Source: Anaerolineae bacterium (lineage in GTDB: Bacteria > Chloroflexota > Anaerolineae > Aggregatilineales > Phototrophicaceae). Taken from it: a DNA stretch of 54,794 nt. The translations under genes were made by a program, and so were the position numbers. The stretch spans positions 1-54,794 of the forward strand of contig JABWBO010000027.1 of assembly GCA_013360465.1 (NCBI GenBank), given 5' to 3'. Under the pieces are notes generated by a model. It did no database searches, was not told where the DNA came from, and saw only the letters and a program-made list of their open reading frames with translations. Of this stretch, positions 1 through 8,080 are shown in pieces. How positions within the stretch are numbered: the stretch's first letter is position 1; every line of letters begins with the position of its first letter.

Positions 1-83
1 TGGTTTAGTCAATCGCCAACTGGCTCACCGAATGCCTGCCTAGCACACCGGGGGTAGGGGGAAGTCTTTCCCTTCCCCTTATT

Positions 84-671
84 TTGAAGTTTAACTACTA
101 TGTCGATGTCGGGACGAGTGGAGGAATCTGGGGGGTGAGTGAAGGCTACAGCCTGATGATCGGCGGTGAGCAAGAGCCGGTCGAACGCCTTCGTCCGATC
201 TTTGAGACGCTCGCGCCCGCCGCCGATCTGGGATGGGGGCATGTTGGTCCCAGCGGGGCAGGGCACTTCGTCAAGATGGTACACAACGGCATCGAATACG
301 GCATGATGCAGGCATTTGCCGAAGGCTTCGAGATCATGAAGGGGAAAACCGAACTGGGTCTCGACCTTTATCAGATTTCTGAGATTTGGCGGTATGGCAG
401 TGTTGTGAGATCGTGGCTTCTTGATCTGGCGGCACGGGCGCTGGCGGAAGATGCCACGCTGAGCACGCTTAAGGGCTGGGTCGCCGACAGCGGCGAAGGG
501 CGCTGGACGGTGGCAGAAGCCATCGATCTGGATGTGCCAGCGCCGATCATCACACTGGCACTGCAGATGCGATTCATCAGCCGCCAGGATGAGAGCTTCG
601 CCGCGAAGATGCTGGCGGCGCTGCGAAACCAGTTCGGAGGTCACGCTGTCAAGCGCGAGGGCGACTCATGA
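84..671 (+). CDS. gnd: 6-phosphogluconate dehydrogenase, short type, N-terminally truncated
   Basis: C-terminal part of NADP-dependent 6-phosphogluconate dehydrogenase, which oxidatively decarboxylates 6-phosphogluconate to ribulose 5-phosphate. The visible protein opens at the substrate-binding motif [11 protein letters not shown] and contains [19 protein letters not shown], which carries the catalytic Lys and the following Asn of the family, then the all-helical C-terminal domain ending NQFGGHAVK. The short (about 300-residue) family has a Rossmann NADP-binding domain of roughly 110 residues before this point. Here the upstream frame is open back to position 9 but reads unrelated low-complexity sequence, so no Rossmann fold is present. 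The TTG at 84 is only the first possible initiator, not a believable start. The 3' end overlaps zwf by 4 bases. Either the gene is truly broken or the assembly is chimeric near 80-90. Confidence 0.85.
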   Translation: MKFNYYVDVGTSGGIWGVSEGYSLMIGGEQEPVERLRPIFETLAPAADLGWGHVGPSGAGHFVKMVHNGIEYGMMQAFAEGFEIMKGKTELGLDLYQISEIWRYGSVVRSWLLDLAARALAEDATLSTLKGWVADSGEGRWTVAEAIDLDVPAPIITLALQMRFISRQDESFAAKMLAALRNQFGGHAVKREGDS

Positions 672-2107
672 ACAACGACAACACCAGCATCATCATCCTC
701 GGCGCAACGGGCGACCTGACGAGCCGGAAGCTCGTCCCGGCTTTGTTCAGCCTGTACCGACGTGAGAGGCTTCCTGCCGAGTGGCGCATTGTCGGATACG
801 CGCGCCGTGAGTGGGACGATGCCTTCTTTCGTGAGACGCTGAGAACCTGGGCGGAGAAGGCGGCGGATTTCGACGCGGCTGCCTGGGAGAGCTTCGCTGC
901 GCGCCTCTATTATATGCGCGGCGATCTGACTTCGCCGGATGATTACCGCAGCCTGAATGCGGTTCTCGATCGGATGGAAGCAGGCGAAGCCAACCGGCTC
1001 TACTATCTGGCGATTTCGCCGGAGTATTACGAGGCGGTCATCGAGCAGCTGCGCGATGCTGGGATGGCGAATGAGGCTGAAACGTATCGGCGCATCGTCA
1101 TCGAGAAACCTTTTGGGTATGATCTGTCATCTGCGGCTGCCCTCAACCGGACGCTGCATCGTGCGTTCAGTGAGGGGCAGGTGTACCGCATCGACCACTA
1201 CCTCGGAAAGGAGACCGTGCAGAACTTGCTCTTCTTTCGTTTCGCCAACGCTATCTTCGAGCCGATCTGGAACCGCAACTATATCGATCATGTGCAGATC
1301 ACGGTGGCGGAAACGGTCGATGTCGAGCATCGTGCCGGCTACTACGATAAATCCGGGGTCATGCGCGACATGTTCCAGAATCATCTCATGCAGCTCCTGT
1401 CGCTGGTTGCGCTAGAGCCGCCCGCCACGTCTGATGCGAATTCTCTGCGGAACGAAAAAGTCAAAGTGCTGCGCGCGGTTCGCCCGGTTGCCATAACCGA
1501 TACAGTGCGCGCCCAGTATGCCGGTTACACCACCGCATCGGGTATCGATCCCGTCTCTGCGACCCCAACCTTCGCAGCGATCAAACTCTTTGTTGATAAC
1601 TGGCGCTGGATGGATGTGCCATTCTATTTGCGTTCAGGCAAGGCGATGGCAAAGAAAGTCTCGGAGATCGTCGTCCAGTTTCGCCGCCCGCCGCATCTCT
1701 TCTTCAACCTTCCGCCCGGCAAGAAGCTTCATCCGAACATCCTGTCCATGTGCATTCAGCCGGATGAGGGAATACATCTCCGTTTTCAGGCAAAGGTTCC
1801 CAACTCGCCGAACGAGGTACAGCCAGTGGTGATGGAATTCCATTTCAGTTCCACTTTTGAGGGGGCGCTGCCAGATGCCTACGAGCGACTCCTGCTTGAT
1901 GCCATGCAGGGCGACGCCGCACTGTTCACCCGAGAAGATGAGATCGAGCTTTCCTGGCGGTTGATCGACAATGTTCTTGCCGGGTGGGCGTCGCCAGGAT
2001 CGCCACCGATGCTGACCTACGCTCCTGGAACCTGGGGACCCGACGACGCCGAGATGCTTCTGGCGGATGATGGGCGACGCTGGCGCATCCATTGCGGGGA
2101 GCATTGA
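668..2107 (+). CDS. zwf: Glucose-6-phosphate 1-dehydrogenase
   Basis: First enzyme of the oxidative pentose phosphate pathway: glucose 6-phosphate + NADP+ to 6-phosphoglucono-1,5-lactone, in the cytoplasm. The 479-residue length is normal. The N-terminal Rossmann domain has [11 protein letters not shown] (residues 12-22), EKPFG lies at 146-150 and the substrate/catalytic signature RIDHYLGKE at 174-182. The C-terminal alpha/beta domain includes a Y-L-R-S-G-K motif. The ATG at 668 overlaps the gnd stop (ATGA), and the stop abuts the pgl start. The three genes therefore form a translationally coupled gnd-zwf-pgl unit that would produce ribulose 5-phosphate and NADPH. Confidence 0.96.
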   Translation: MNNDNTSIIILGATGDLTSRKLVPALFSLYRRERLPAEWRIVGYARREWDDAFFRETLRTWAEKAADFDAAAWESFAARLYYMRGDLTSPDDYRSLNAVLDRMEAGEANRLYYLAISPEYYEAVIEQLRDAGMANEAETYRRIVIEKPFGYDLSSAAALNRTLHRAFSEGQVYRIDHYLGKETVQNLLFFRFANAIFEPIWNRNYIDHVQITVAETVDVEHRAGYYDKSGVMRDMFQNHLMQLLSLVALEPPATSDANSLRNEKVKVLRAVRPVAITDTVRAQYAGYTTASGIDPVSATPTFAAIKLFVDNWRWMDVPFYLRSGKAMAKKVSEIVVQFRRPPHLFFNLPPGKKLHPNILSMCIQPDEGIHLRFQAKVPNSPNEVQPVVMEFHFSSTFEGALPDAYERLLLDAMQGDAALFTREDEIELSWRLIDNVLAGWASPGSPPMLTYAPGTWGPDDAEMLLADDGRRWRIHCGEH

Positions 2108-2850
2108 TGATGGCTGGCGCAGTACGGGTTTTTCCGAACCGTCTTTCAGCGGCGCGCGGCTTGGCGGCTCTGGTTGCCAGGAACGCTGAGGCATGTATTT
2201 CGCTGCGAGAGCGGTTTTCTTTGGTTTTGTCTGGTGGCAAGACCCCTCGCGAGGCGTACAAACTGCTTGGGGATGAGATGGCGTCTGAAATCGACTGGAC
2301 GTACACCCATGTTTTCTGGAGTGACGAACGCTGCGTTCCGTACGAACACCTGGACAACAACGCCAAGATGGCGCGTGAAACGCTGCTCGACTACGTACCC
2401 ATTCCAATGGATCATATCCACCGCGTTCAGAGCTTTCTGGAACCCGCTGAAGCAGCAGAACACTATCAGAAAGAAGTCCTGCGCTATTTCGAATCACGCG
2501 GATCTGTGCCGCGTTTTGATCTGATTCTGCTGGGTATTGGCGCGGATGGGCATACGGCATCGCTGTTTCCCGGCACGCAGGCGCTTCAGGAAGTGGATCG
2601 ACTCATTGTCCCCAACTATGTATCCTCGCTCGACTCCTGGCGGATCACCATGACGCTGCCGCTGCTGAACGCGGCTGATCATGTTGTGTTCTACGTTCTG
2701 GGAGAAGATAAGGCGGAGACGCTCGCGCGTATTCTGTCTTCCGAAGAAGCAGACCTGCCCGCTGCTCGCATCAACCCGCCGCGCGGTAAGCTGACCTGGA
2801 TCGTCGATGAAGAAGCGGCTTCGCTGCTGCCAAAAACGCCATTTCAATGA
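2107..2850 (+). CDS. pgl: 6-phosphogluconolactonase (DevB/SOL family)
   Basis: Hydrolyses 6-phosphogluconolactone to 6-phosphogluconate, the step between Zwf and Gnd. Family hallmarks are SGGKTP near residue 42, FWSDERCVP with NNAKMARETLL shortly after, GIGADGHTASLFPG, and the C-terminal INPPRGKLTWIVDEEAA. The ATG at 2107 shares one base with the zwf stop. A second in-frame ATG sits at 2110, and a TTG at 2092 inside zwf is less likely. The length (247 aa) is typical. It is the last gene of the pentose-phosphate operon, converging on pfkA. Confidence 0.94.
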   Translation: MMAGAVRVFPNRLSAARGLAALVARNAEACISLRERFSLVLSGGKTPREAYKLLGDEMASEIDWTYTHVFWSDERCVPYEHLDNNAKMARETLLDYVPIPMDHIHRVQSFLEPAEAAEHYQKEVLRYFESRGSVPRFDLILLGIGADGHTASLFPGTQALQEVDRLIVPNYVSSLDSWRITMTLPLLNAADHVVFYVLGEDKAETLARILSSEEADLPAARINPPRGKLTWIVDEEAASLLPKTPFQ

Positions 2851-2868
2851 GCGATATCTGTGCGTAGT

Positions 2869-2891
2869 GACGGCGGCTCATCACCGCCGTC
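2869..2891. terminator. Hairpin between convergent pgl and pfkA
   Basis: Perfect 8-bp stem GACGGCGG (2869-2876) / CCGCCGTC (2884-2891) with a 7-base loop, placed between two convergent genes. There is no clear U-tract on either side, so it may be a weak bidirectional terminator or just a transcript-end stabiliser. Confidence 0.45.
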
Positions 2892-2901
2892 CTGGGCGCT
2901 C

Positions 2902-3873
2902 CTACTGGGCAAGAATATCTGCCATCTCGAAGAGACGCATATCGAGGGGTTTGTGTACGCCAACCACCTCTTCGTAAGGCGTACAGGTTGCCTTGCTCTT
3001 GTTCCATCCCACTAGAACGCCGTGATTGCCGCTCACAATCTGACGCGCCGCTTCTGAGGCAAGACGGGTTGCCAGCAAGCGATCGAATGCTGTTGGCACT
3101 CCGCCGCGCTGAACGTGACCCAGAATTGTCATACGAATGTCGTAGCCGACCTCTTCTGAGCGACTCTTGAGATAGGTGTAGAGCGAATTACAGTCGTCGG
3201 ATGCACCTTCCGCCACGACGATCAAGCCGTTGGATTTGCCGCGTGCCCACGCTTCGCTGAGAATCTCGACGAGCGTTTCCGGCTTGGTTTCAACTTCGGG
3301 GATCACCACCGCTTCAGCGCCCCCGGCGATACCCGCCATGAGCGCCAGATAGCCACAGTCACGCCCCATCACTTCGACAAGAAAGGCGCGGCGATGTGAC
3401 GAAGCCGTGACCTTGAGGCGATCGATGGCTTCAAGCGCGATGTTGAGCGCCGTATCGACGCCAATTGTGATTTCGGACCCTGCCAGATCGTTGTCAATCG
3501 TCGAGGCGATGCCCACGACAGGAAACCCCAGATCGTCAAGCGCTTTAGCGCCGGTCTGCGAACCGTTTCCGCCGACGACGACCAACCCCTCGATCCCGTG
3601 ACCTTCCAGGTGGGCTTTTGCTTTTTCCCGCCCTTCAGGGGTCATGAATTCTTTGCTCCGAGCGCTGCCCAGGACAGTCCCTCCGACCTGAATGATACCG
3701 CCGACATCACGCGCGCCCATCGGCTGGATCAGGTCCTCGATCAAACCCTGATACCCCTGTCGAACGCCGTAGACCTGCGCACCAAGACCGATCCCTGTGC
3801 GCACCACAGCGCGAATCGCCGCATTCATTCCGGGGGCATCACCCCCGCTGGTCAACACTGCGATTTTCTTCAT
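2902..3873 (-). CDS. pfkA: 6-phosphofructokinase
   Basis: Phosphorylates fructose 6-phosphate at C1, the committed glycolytic step. The 323-residue protein has LTSGGDAPGMNAAIR at the N terminus, the catalytic TIDND motif (residues 125-129), the MGRDCGYLA substrate loop and LGHVQRGGVPTAFDR. The phosphoryl-donor loop reads GGNGSQTG (101-108), with Asn where E. coli PfkA has the Mg-binding Asp103. The Gly after it matches ATP-type rather than PPi-type enzymes (PPi enzymes have GGDD), so ATP is the likely donor but the metal site is altered. The start is the ATG at 3873, preceded by GAGG; the longer frame upstream lacks family similarity. It is transcribed towards the pentose phosphate operon. 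Confidence 0.94.
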   Translation of the reverse strand: MKKIAVLTSGGDAPGMNAAIRAVVRTGIGLGAQVYGVRQGYQGLIEDLIQPMGARDVGGIIQVGGTVLGSARSKEFMTPEGREKAKAHLEGHGIEGLVVVGGNGSQTGAKALDDLGFPVVGIASTIDNDLAGSEITIGVDTALNIALEAIDRLKVTASSHRRAFLVEVMGRDCGYLALMAGIAGGAEAVVIPEVETKPETLVEILSEAWARGKSNGLIVVAEGASDDCNSLYTYLKSRSEEVGYDIRMTILGHVQRGGVPTAFDRLLATRLASEAARQIVSGNHGVLVGWNKSKATCTPYEEVVGVHKPLDMRLFEMADILAQ

Positions 3874-4003
3874 GGCGACCTCAAATGTGCCTGATAACAT
3901 TACGCATGGAATGGTGCTGCACCCCATGAAGTCATTCTAGCGCGAACCTCGCCAGCGGAAAGAGGACTATTCTTAATGTTTTCACATGTCATTCCTCCGG
4001 TTT

Positions 4004-4031
4004 TTGCCACGCGCCAGATTGGACGTATAAT
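4004..4031 (+). promoter_or_regulatory. Sigma-70-type promoter for acs
   Basis: TTGCCA at 4004-4009 and a perfect TATAAT at 4026-4031, spaced by 16 bases, 41 bases upstream of the acs start. It lies in the pfkA/acs divergent region. On the opposite strand a TAGAAT at 3939-3934 could serve pfkA, but its -35 is weak. Confidence 0.7.
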
Positions 4032-4072
4032 CCGAGCGTTCTTTTATGATTGTTGCAGGAGAATTGAGGCTT

Positions 4073-5980
4073 ATGACGCAGCAGGAATTCGCGCCTCCTG
4101 TGGGCGAATGGTATTACCCATCCGAAGATATCGTCAACAACGCCCATGTTCCCGATTATGAAGCGCTCTACCGGGAAGCGATGGCGGATGTTGAAGGCTT
4201 TTGGGCACGACGCGCCGACTCCCTGGAATGGTATCAGCGTTGGGATAAAGTGCTGGATAGTTCTAACGCGCCATTCTTCAAGTGGTTTGTCGGCGGCAAA
4301 ACCAACATCGCTTTGAATGCCCTCGACCGACATGTCAAGACCTGGCGGCGCAACAAGCTGGCGCTGATCTGGGAAGGAGAACCGGGCGACCGCCGCACCT
4401 ATTCATACTGGAAGCTGTACCGCGAGGTGAACAAGTTCTCCAACGTCCTGAAGAGCCTGGGCGTCAGAAAAGGCGACCGAGTCACGATCTACATGGGACG
4501 TATTCCCGAACTGGTGATGGCGATGCTCGCCTGCGCCAAGATCGGCGCGGTACACAGTGTTGTTTATGGTGGATTCTCTGAGCAGGCGCTCGCCGACCGG
4601 ATCGAGGATGCGCAAAGCCGGGTGATCATCACGACTGACGGCGCATGGCTGCGCGGCAACATCATACGCCTGAAAGATGTTGTCGATGAAGCGGTGCGCC
4701 GGTCGCCCGTCGTCGAATCGGTGATCGTCGTCAAACGCACCGGGCACGAAGTCAAGATGGAACAGGGGCGTGATTACTGGTTTCATGATTTGATTTCCCT
4801 GCCGATCGCCAGCCCGATCTGCGAGACCGAGATCGTGGACGCGGAAGACCCACTTTTTATCCTCTATACCAGCGGTACCACCGGTAAGCCTAAGGGTATT
4901 TTGCACACGCATGGCGGTTATAGCGTTTTCACCTCGACGACCTTGCAATGGGTTTTCGATATCAAGGATGATGATCGATGGTGGTGCGCGGCAGACCCCG
5001 GATGGGTCACCGGTCACAGCTACATCGTCTATTCTCCGCTCATCCTGGGAGCGACGAGTTTCCTCTATGAGGGAGCGCCGAACTTTCCATACCCGAACCG
5101 CTGGTGGCGGATGGTCGAGGAATATGGCATCACCATTCTCTATACCGCCCCGACGGCGATACGTGGCTTGATGCGATTCGGTGACGCCTGGCCCAACCGG
5201 CATGATTTGAGCAGCCTGCGCCTGCTTGGCTCAGTTGGTGAGCCTATCAACCCGGAAGCGTGGCGCTGGTTCCACAAGGTGATCGGCAAGGAACGCTGTC
5301 CGATCATGGATACCTGGTGGCAGACCGAGACGGGGGGGTTCATGATCACGCCGATGCCGTCGGTAGGCTTGAAGCCGGGCAGCGCCACGCGCCCATTCCC
5401 CGGCATTGATGTCGATGTGGTGGACGAACATGGTCAGTCGGTAGCGGCAGGCGTCGATGGCAACCTGATCATCAAGACACCGTGGCCTGGGATGCTGCGC
5501 ACCATTTATGGCGACCCAGATCGGTTCATCGGGCAGTATTGGACGGCATACAAGGCGCAGGGCTGGTACCTGACGGGTGACTCGGCGCGCAAGGACGAGG
5601 ATGGCTACATCTGGATCATCGGGCGCAATGATGACGTGATCAAGGTGAGCGGCTATCGTCTCGGTACGGCTGAAGTCGAATCCGGCTTGGTTAGCCATCC
5701 AGCGGTGGCGGAGTCGGCGGTGATCGGCGTGCCCGATGAAGTGCGAGGCAATGTCATCTATGCCTACTGCATCCTGCGAGCCGGTTTCCAGGGCAATGAT
5801 ACGCTGCGCGACCAGCTCAAGGAACACATCCGCCACGAGGTTGGTCCGATTGCTGTGCCGAGCAAGATTGAATTCGTGGATGTGCTGCCCAAGACGCGCT
5901 CCGGAAAGATCATGCGCCGCGTCCTGCGCGCCCGCGCGATGGGGCAACCGGAAGGTGATTTGAGTACGCTGGAAGACTGA
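4073..5980 (+). CDS. acs: Acetyl-coenzyme A synthetase
   Basis: Activates acetate with ATP and CoA through an acetyl-adenylate. Adenylate-forming enzyme of 635 residues with the P-loop YTSGTTGKPKG near residue 264, GHSYIVYSPL, YTAPTAIR, LGSVGEPINPEAW, the acetate-pocket motif DTWWQTETGG (this Trp restricts the pocket to acetate in Acs), the hinge-region GRNDDVIKVSGYR and the C-terminal KTRSGKIMRR whose Lys is the known acetylation site. The start at 4073 is chosen because GAGG lies just upstream and the protein then begins like Acs; an in-frame ATG at 4046 would add nine residues. It stands alone behind its own promoter. The C terminus is somewhat shorter than in E. coli. Confidence 0.95.
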   Translation: MTQQEFAPPVGEWYYPSEDIVNNAHVPDYEALYREAMADVEGFWARRADSLEWYQRWDKVLDSSNAPFFKWFVGGKTNIALNALDRHVKTWRRNKLALIWEGEPGDRRTYSYWKLYREVNKFSNVLKSLGVRKGDRVTIYMGRIPELVMAMLACAKIGAVHSVVYGGFSEQALADRIEDAQSRVIITTDGAWLRGNIIRLKDVVDEAVRRSPVVESVIVVKRTGHEVKMEQGRDYWFHDLISLPIASPICETEIVDAEDPLFILYTSGTTGKPKGILHTHGGYSVFTSTTLQWVFDIKDDDRWWCAADPGWVTGHSYIVYSPLILGATSFLYEGAPNFPYPNRWWRMVEEYGITILYTAPTAIRGLMRFGDAWPNRHDLSSLRLLGSVGEPINPEAWRWFHKVIGKERCPIMDTWWQTETGGFMITPMPSVGLKPGSATRPFPGIDVDVVDEHGQSVAAGVDGNLIIKTPWPGMLRTIYGDPDRFIGQYWTAYKAQGWYLTGDSARKDEDGYIWIIGRNDDVIKVSGYRLGTAEVESGLVSHPAVAESAVIGVPDEVRGNVIYAYCILRAGFQGNDTLRDQLKEHIRHEVGPIAVPSKIEFVDVLPKTRSGKIMRRVLRARAMGQPEGDLSTLED

Positions 5981-6028
5981 CGCGCCGCTCTCATCAAGCA
6001 TTCAGCGGAAAGTGATCTCAGCATAAGC

Positions 6029-6074
6029 CATTGGCGCTATCCTTAACAGCACTTGTGAACAGGTAGCGCCAATG
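6029..6074 (+). promoter_or_regulatory. Inverted repeat spanning the start codon of the SRPBCC-crt-phr unit
   Basis: CATTGGCGCTA at 6029-6039 is perfectly complementary to TAGCGCCAATG at 6064-6074, an 11-bp stem with a 24-base loop. The right arm contains the ATG at 6072 and the AGGTAG that would act as ribosome binding site lies at its edge, so the RNA stem would occlude initiation. As DNA it could instead be a repressor operator. A TATCCT at 6038-6043 could be a -10, but no good -35 is visible. Confidence 0.5.
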
Positions 6075-6542
6075 ATGAAAACCTTCGAACATCGCTCGAT
6101 TATCCCCGGTTCCGCCGAACAGGTCATGGCGTTCTATGCGACGCCGAATGCGCCGACGAAGCTCACGCCTCCACCGATCTTCTTCCAGATCAATGACGAC
6201 CGTCGCAGATCGATCAAGGACGGTGAACTGGAATTCACCTTGTGGTTCGGTCCCATCCCGTTTCGCTGGCTTTCCAGGCATGAGCCGGGCAGTATCGAAC
6301 ACAGCTTCATCGACCGGATGCTCACCGGACCGATGGCGACCTGGGTACATGAACACATTGTCAGAGATGTCCCGGACGGGGTGGAGATCACTGATCGCAT
6401 TCAGATCGCCCACAAGGGGGGTATCGTCGGAGTGTTCACACGGCTGTTCTTCGACGGACTTCCGCTGCGTCTGCTGTTCAATTTTCGCCAGATGGCGACT
6501 CGTGCTGCCGTGCGCCGCATGACAGGGCAGCACACTCTATGA
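6072..6542 (+). CDS. SRPBCC-family protein (cyclase/dehydrase-like)
   Basis: 156-residue START/Bet v1-like (SRPBCC) protein. It begins EHRSIIPGSAEQVMAFYATPNAP, the usual opening in which a predicted helix pair follows the first strand, and then has the PPIFFQINDD, W-H-E-H and DGVEITDRI strands of the family. SRPBCC proteins bind hydrophobic ligands. In light-response clusters of several bacteria a close relative sits with a carotenoid or epimerase gene and photolyase, as it does here. Two tandem ATGs (6072, 6075) are possible starts. The stop overlaps the next gene by four bases (ATGA), so it is co-translated with the CrtI-like oxidoreductase. The ligand is unknown. Confidence 0.8.
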   Translation: MMKTFEHRSIIPGSAEQVMAFYATPNAPTKLTPPPIFFQINDDRRRSIKDGELEFTLWFGPIPFRWLSRHEPGSIEHSFIDRMLTGPMATWVHEHIVRDVPDGVEITDRIQIAHKGGIVGVFTRLFFDGLPLRLLFNFRQMATRAAVRRMTGQHTL

Positions 6543-8080
6543 GTGCGGCTTCTCGAATTGTCATTGTCGGCGCGGGGATCGGAGGATTGACGACAGCGGC
6601 GCTGCTGGCGCAGGCGGGCTGCAACGTCACTGTACTGGAGAGCCAGACCTACGCTGGCGGATCGGCAGGGACATTTCTGCATAAGGGCTATCGCTTCGAC
6701 GCCGGGGCGACGGTGGCGGGCGGGTTCCAACCTGGGGGACCGCACGCGCTGGTCGCCGAACGACTGGGGCTGAACTGGGATGTACATCAGCATGATCCGG
6801 CGTGGGTAGTACACCTCCCGGACAGATCTATCAGACTGTGCCAAGATAATGCTGACATCGAACGAAACTTCCCTGCATCTAGCCGCTTCTGGAGAACGCA
6901 GTCCCGGTTGGCGGCACTGGGCTGGTCGCTGTCGGCTCAAGGTCTGCCCTGGATACCCACCAGCCCTGCGGAAGCCGCCCACTTCGCCGGCGTCGGTCTG
7001 CGCAATCTTCCGGGCGATCTGGAGCTGATCCCCTATGCGCTGATGTCGGCGTATCGCTGGCTTTCGCTCAGTGGACTCTCTTCTGATCCTGCTTTTGTGC
7101 GTTTCATCAATGCACAACTCCTGATTTCAGCGCAAACGACGTCGCGATCCGCCAACGCCATGTACAGCGCCACCGCACTCGATCTGGCGCGGCAGGGCGT
7201 CTATCACGTTCGAGGCGGTATGGGCGGGATCGCCGAGACCCTGGTGAAACGAATACGTGAGCTGGGCGGAGAGGTCCTTTTCCGCCAGAAAGTTGTTCGT
7301 ATCAGCACCCGCGAAGGGCGTGTCATCAGCGTCACGACAAAACGCGGTGATGAATTCCCCTGCGATTTCCTTGTTGCCAACATTACGCCCTGGTCGCTTG
7401 ACAATCTTCTTGGAGAGGATAGCCCGCCCGGACTGCGGCGTGAAGCGCAGACCCGGCGCGCCGGATGGGGAGCGTTTGTGCTGCATCTTGGTGTTCGTAA
7501 CGACAAGCTGCCAAAGGACCTGCCGGATCACCATCAGGTGATCGAGTCATATGATGGTGCGCTTGGCGAGACACGCAGCATCTTTCTGTCGATGTCACCT
7601 CGCTGGGATGCAAGCCGTGCTCCGGACGGATACCGGGCGGTCACCGTGACGACGCACACCGAAGTGCAACCGTGGTGGGACCTGCTGGCGAATGATCCTC
7701 ACGCATATGGGGCGCGCAAAGACAGCTATGCTGAACGCATTTTGACCAACATTGAACGAGCGATGCCCGGCTTTCGCACCTCCATCGCGCTGATGCTGCC
7801 GGGTACTCCGGTGACCTACGAGTTCTATACCGGACGGCAGCTCGGTATGGTGGGCGGTTTTCCGCAATCGTCGCTGTTCAGGGCGCGTACGCCGCTGACG
7901 GGGCTGGCGAACGCGCGTTTGGTAGGCGATTCGATCTTCCCCGGTCAATCGACGGCAGGTGTGACACTCGGCGCGATACGGGTGGCGCGCGATGTGCTGC
8001 GTCGCGTGGAAACGGATGAACCCCAGGTCGGTTCGGCGGTGCTGGCGCGCGACTCTCATTCCGACGAGGCACTCTTGTGA
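6539..8080 (+). CDS. CrtI/CrtO-like FAD-dependent desaturase/isomerase
   Basis: 513-residue flavoprotein of the phytoene desaturase / carotenoid isomerase superfamily. The N-terminal FAD dinucleotide motif is VIVGAGIGGLTTAALLAQAG followed by LES and GGSAGTF. The middle contains GVYHVRGGMGGIAETLVKRI, and the C terminus has the second FAD motif ARLVGDSIFPGQSTAGVTLGA. It probably oxidises or isomerises a polyene or related lipid, but the exact substrate cannot be read from sequence and no crtB is present in the window. It overlaps the upstream SRPBCC gene by ATGA and the photolyase by GTGA, so the three form a single coupled operon consistent with photoprotection. Confidence 0.85.
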   Translation: MSAASRIVIVGAGIGGLTTAALLAQAGCNVTVLESQTYAGGSAGTFLHKGYRFDAGATVAGGFQPGGPHALVAERLGLNWDVHQHDPAWVVHLPDRSIRLCQDNADIERNFPASSRFWRTQSRLAALGWSLSAQGLPWIPTSPAEAAHFAGVGLRNLPGDLELIPYALMSAYRWLSLSGLSSDPAFVRFINAQLLISAQTTSRSANAMYSATALDLARQGVYHVRGGMGGIAETLVKRIRELGGEVLFRQKVVRISTREGRVISVTTKRGDEFPCDFLVANITPWSLDNLLGEDSPPGLRREAQTRRAGWGAFVLHLGVRNDKLPKDLPDHHQVIESYDGALGETRSIFLSMSPRWDASRAPDGYRAVTVTTHTEVQPWWDLLANDPHAYGARKDSYAERILTNIERAMPGFRTSIALMLPGTPVTYEFYTGRQLGMVGGFPQSSLFRARTPLTGLANARLVGDSIFPGQSTAGVTLGAIRVARDVLRRVETDEPQVGSAVLARDSHSDEALL

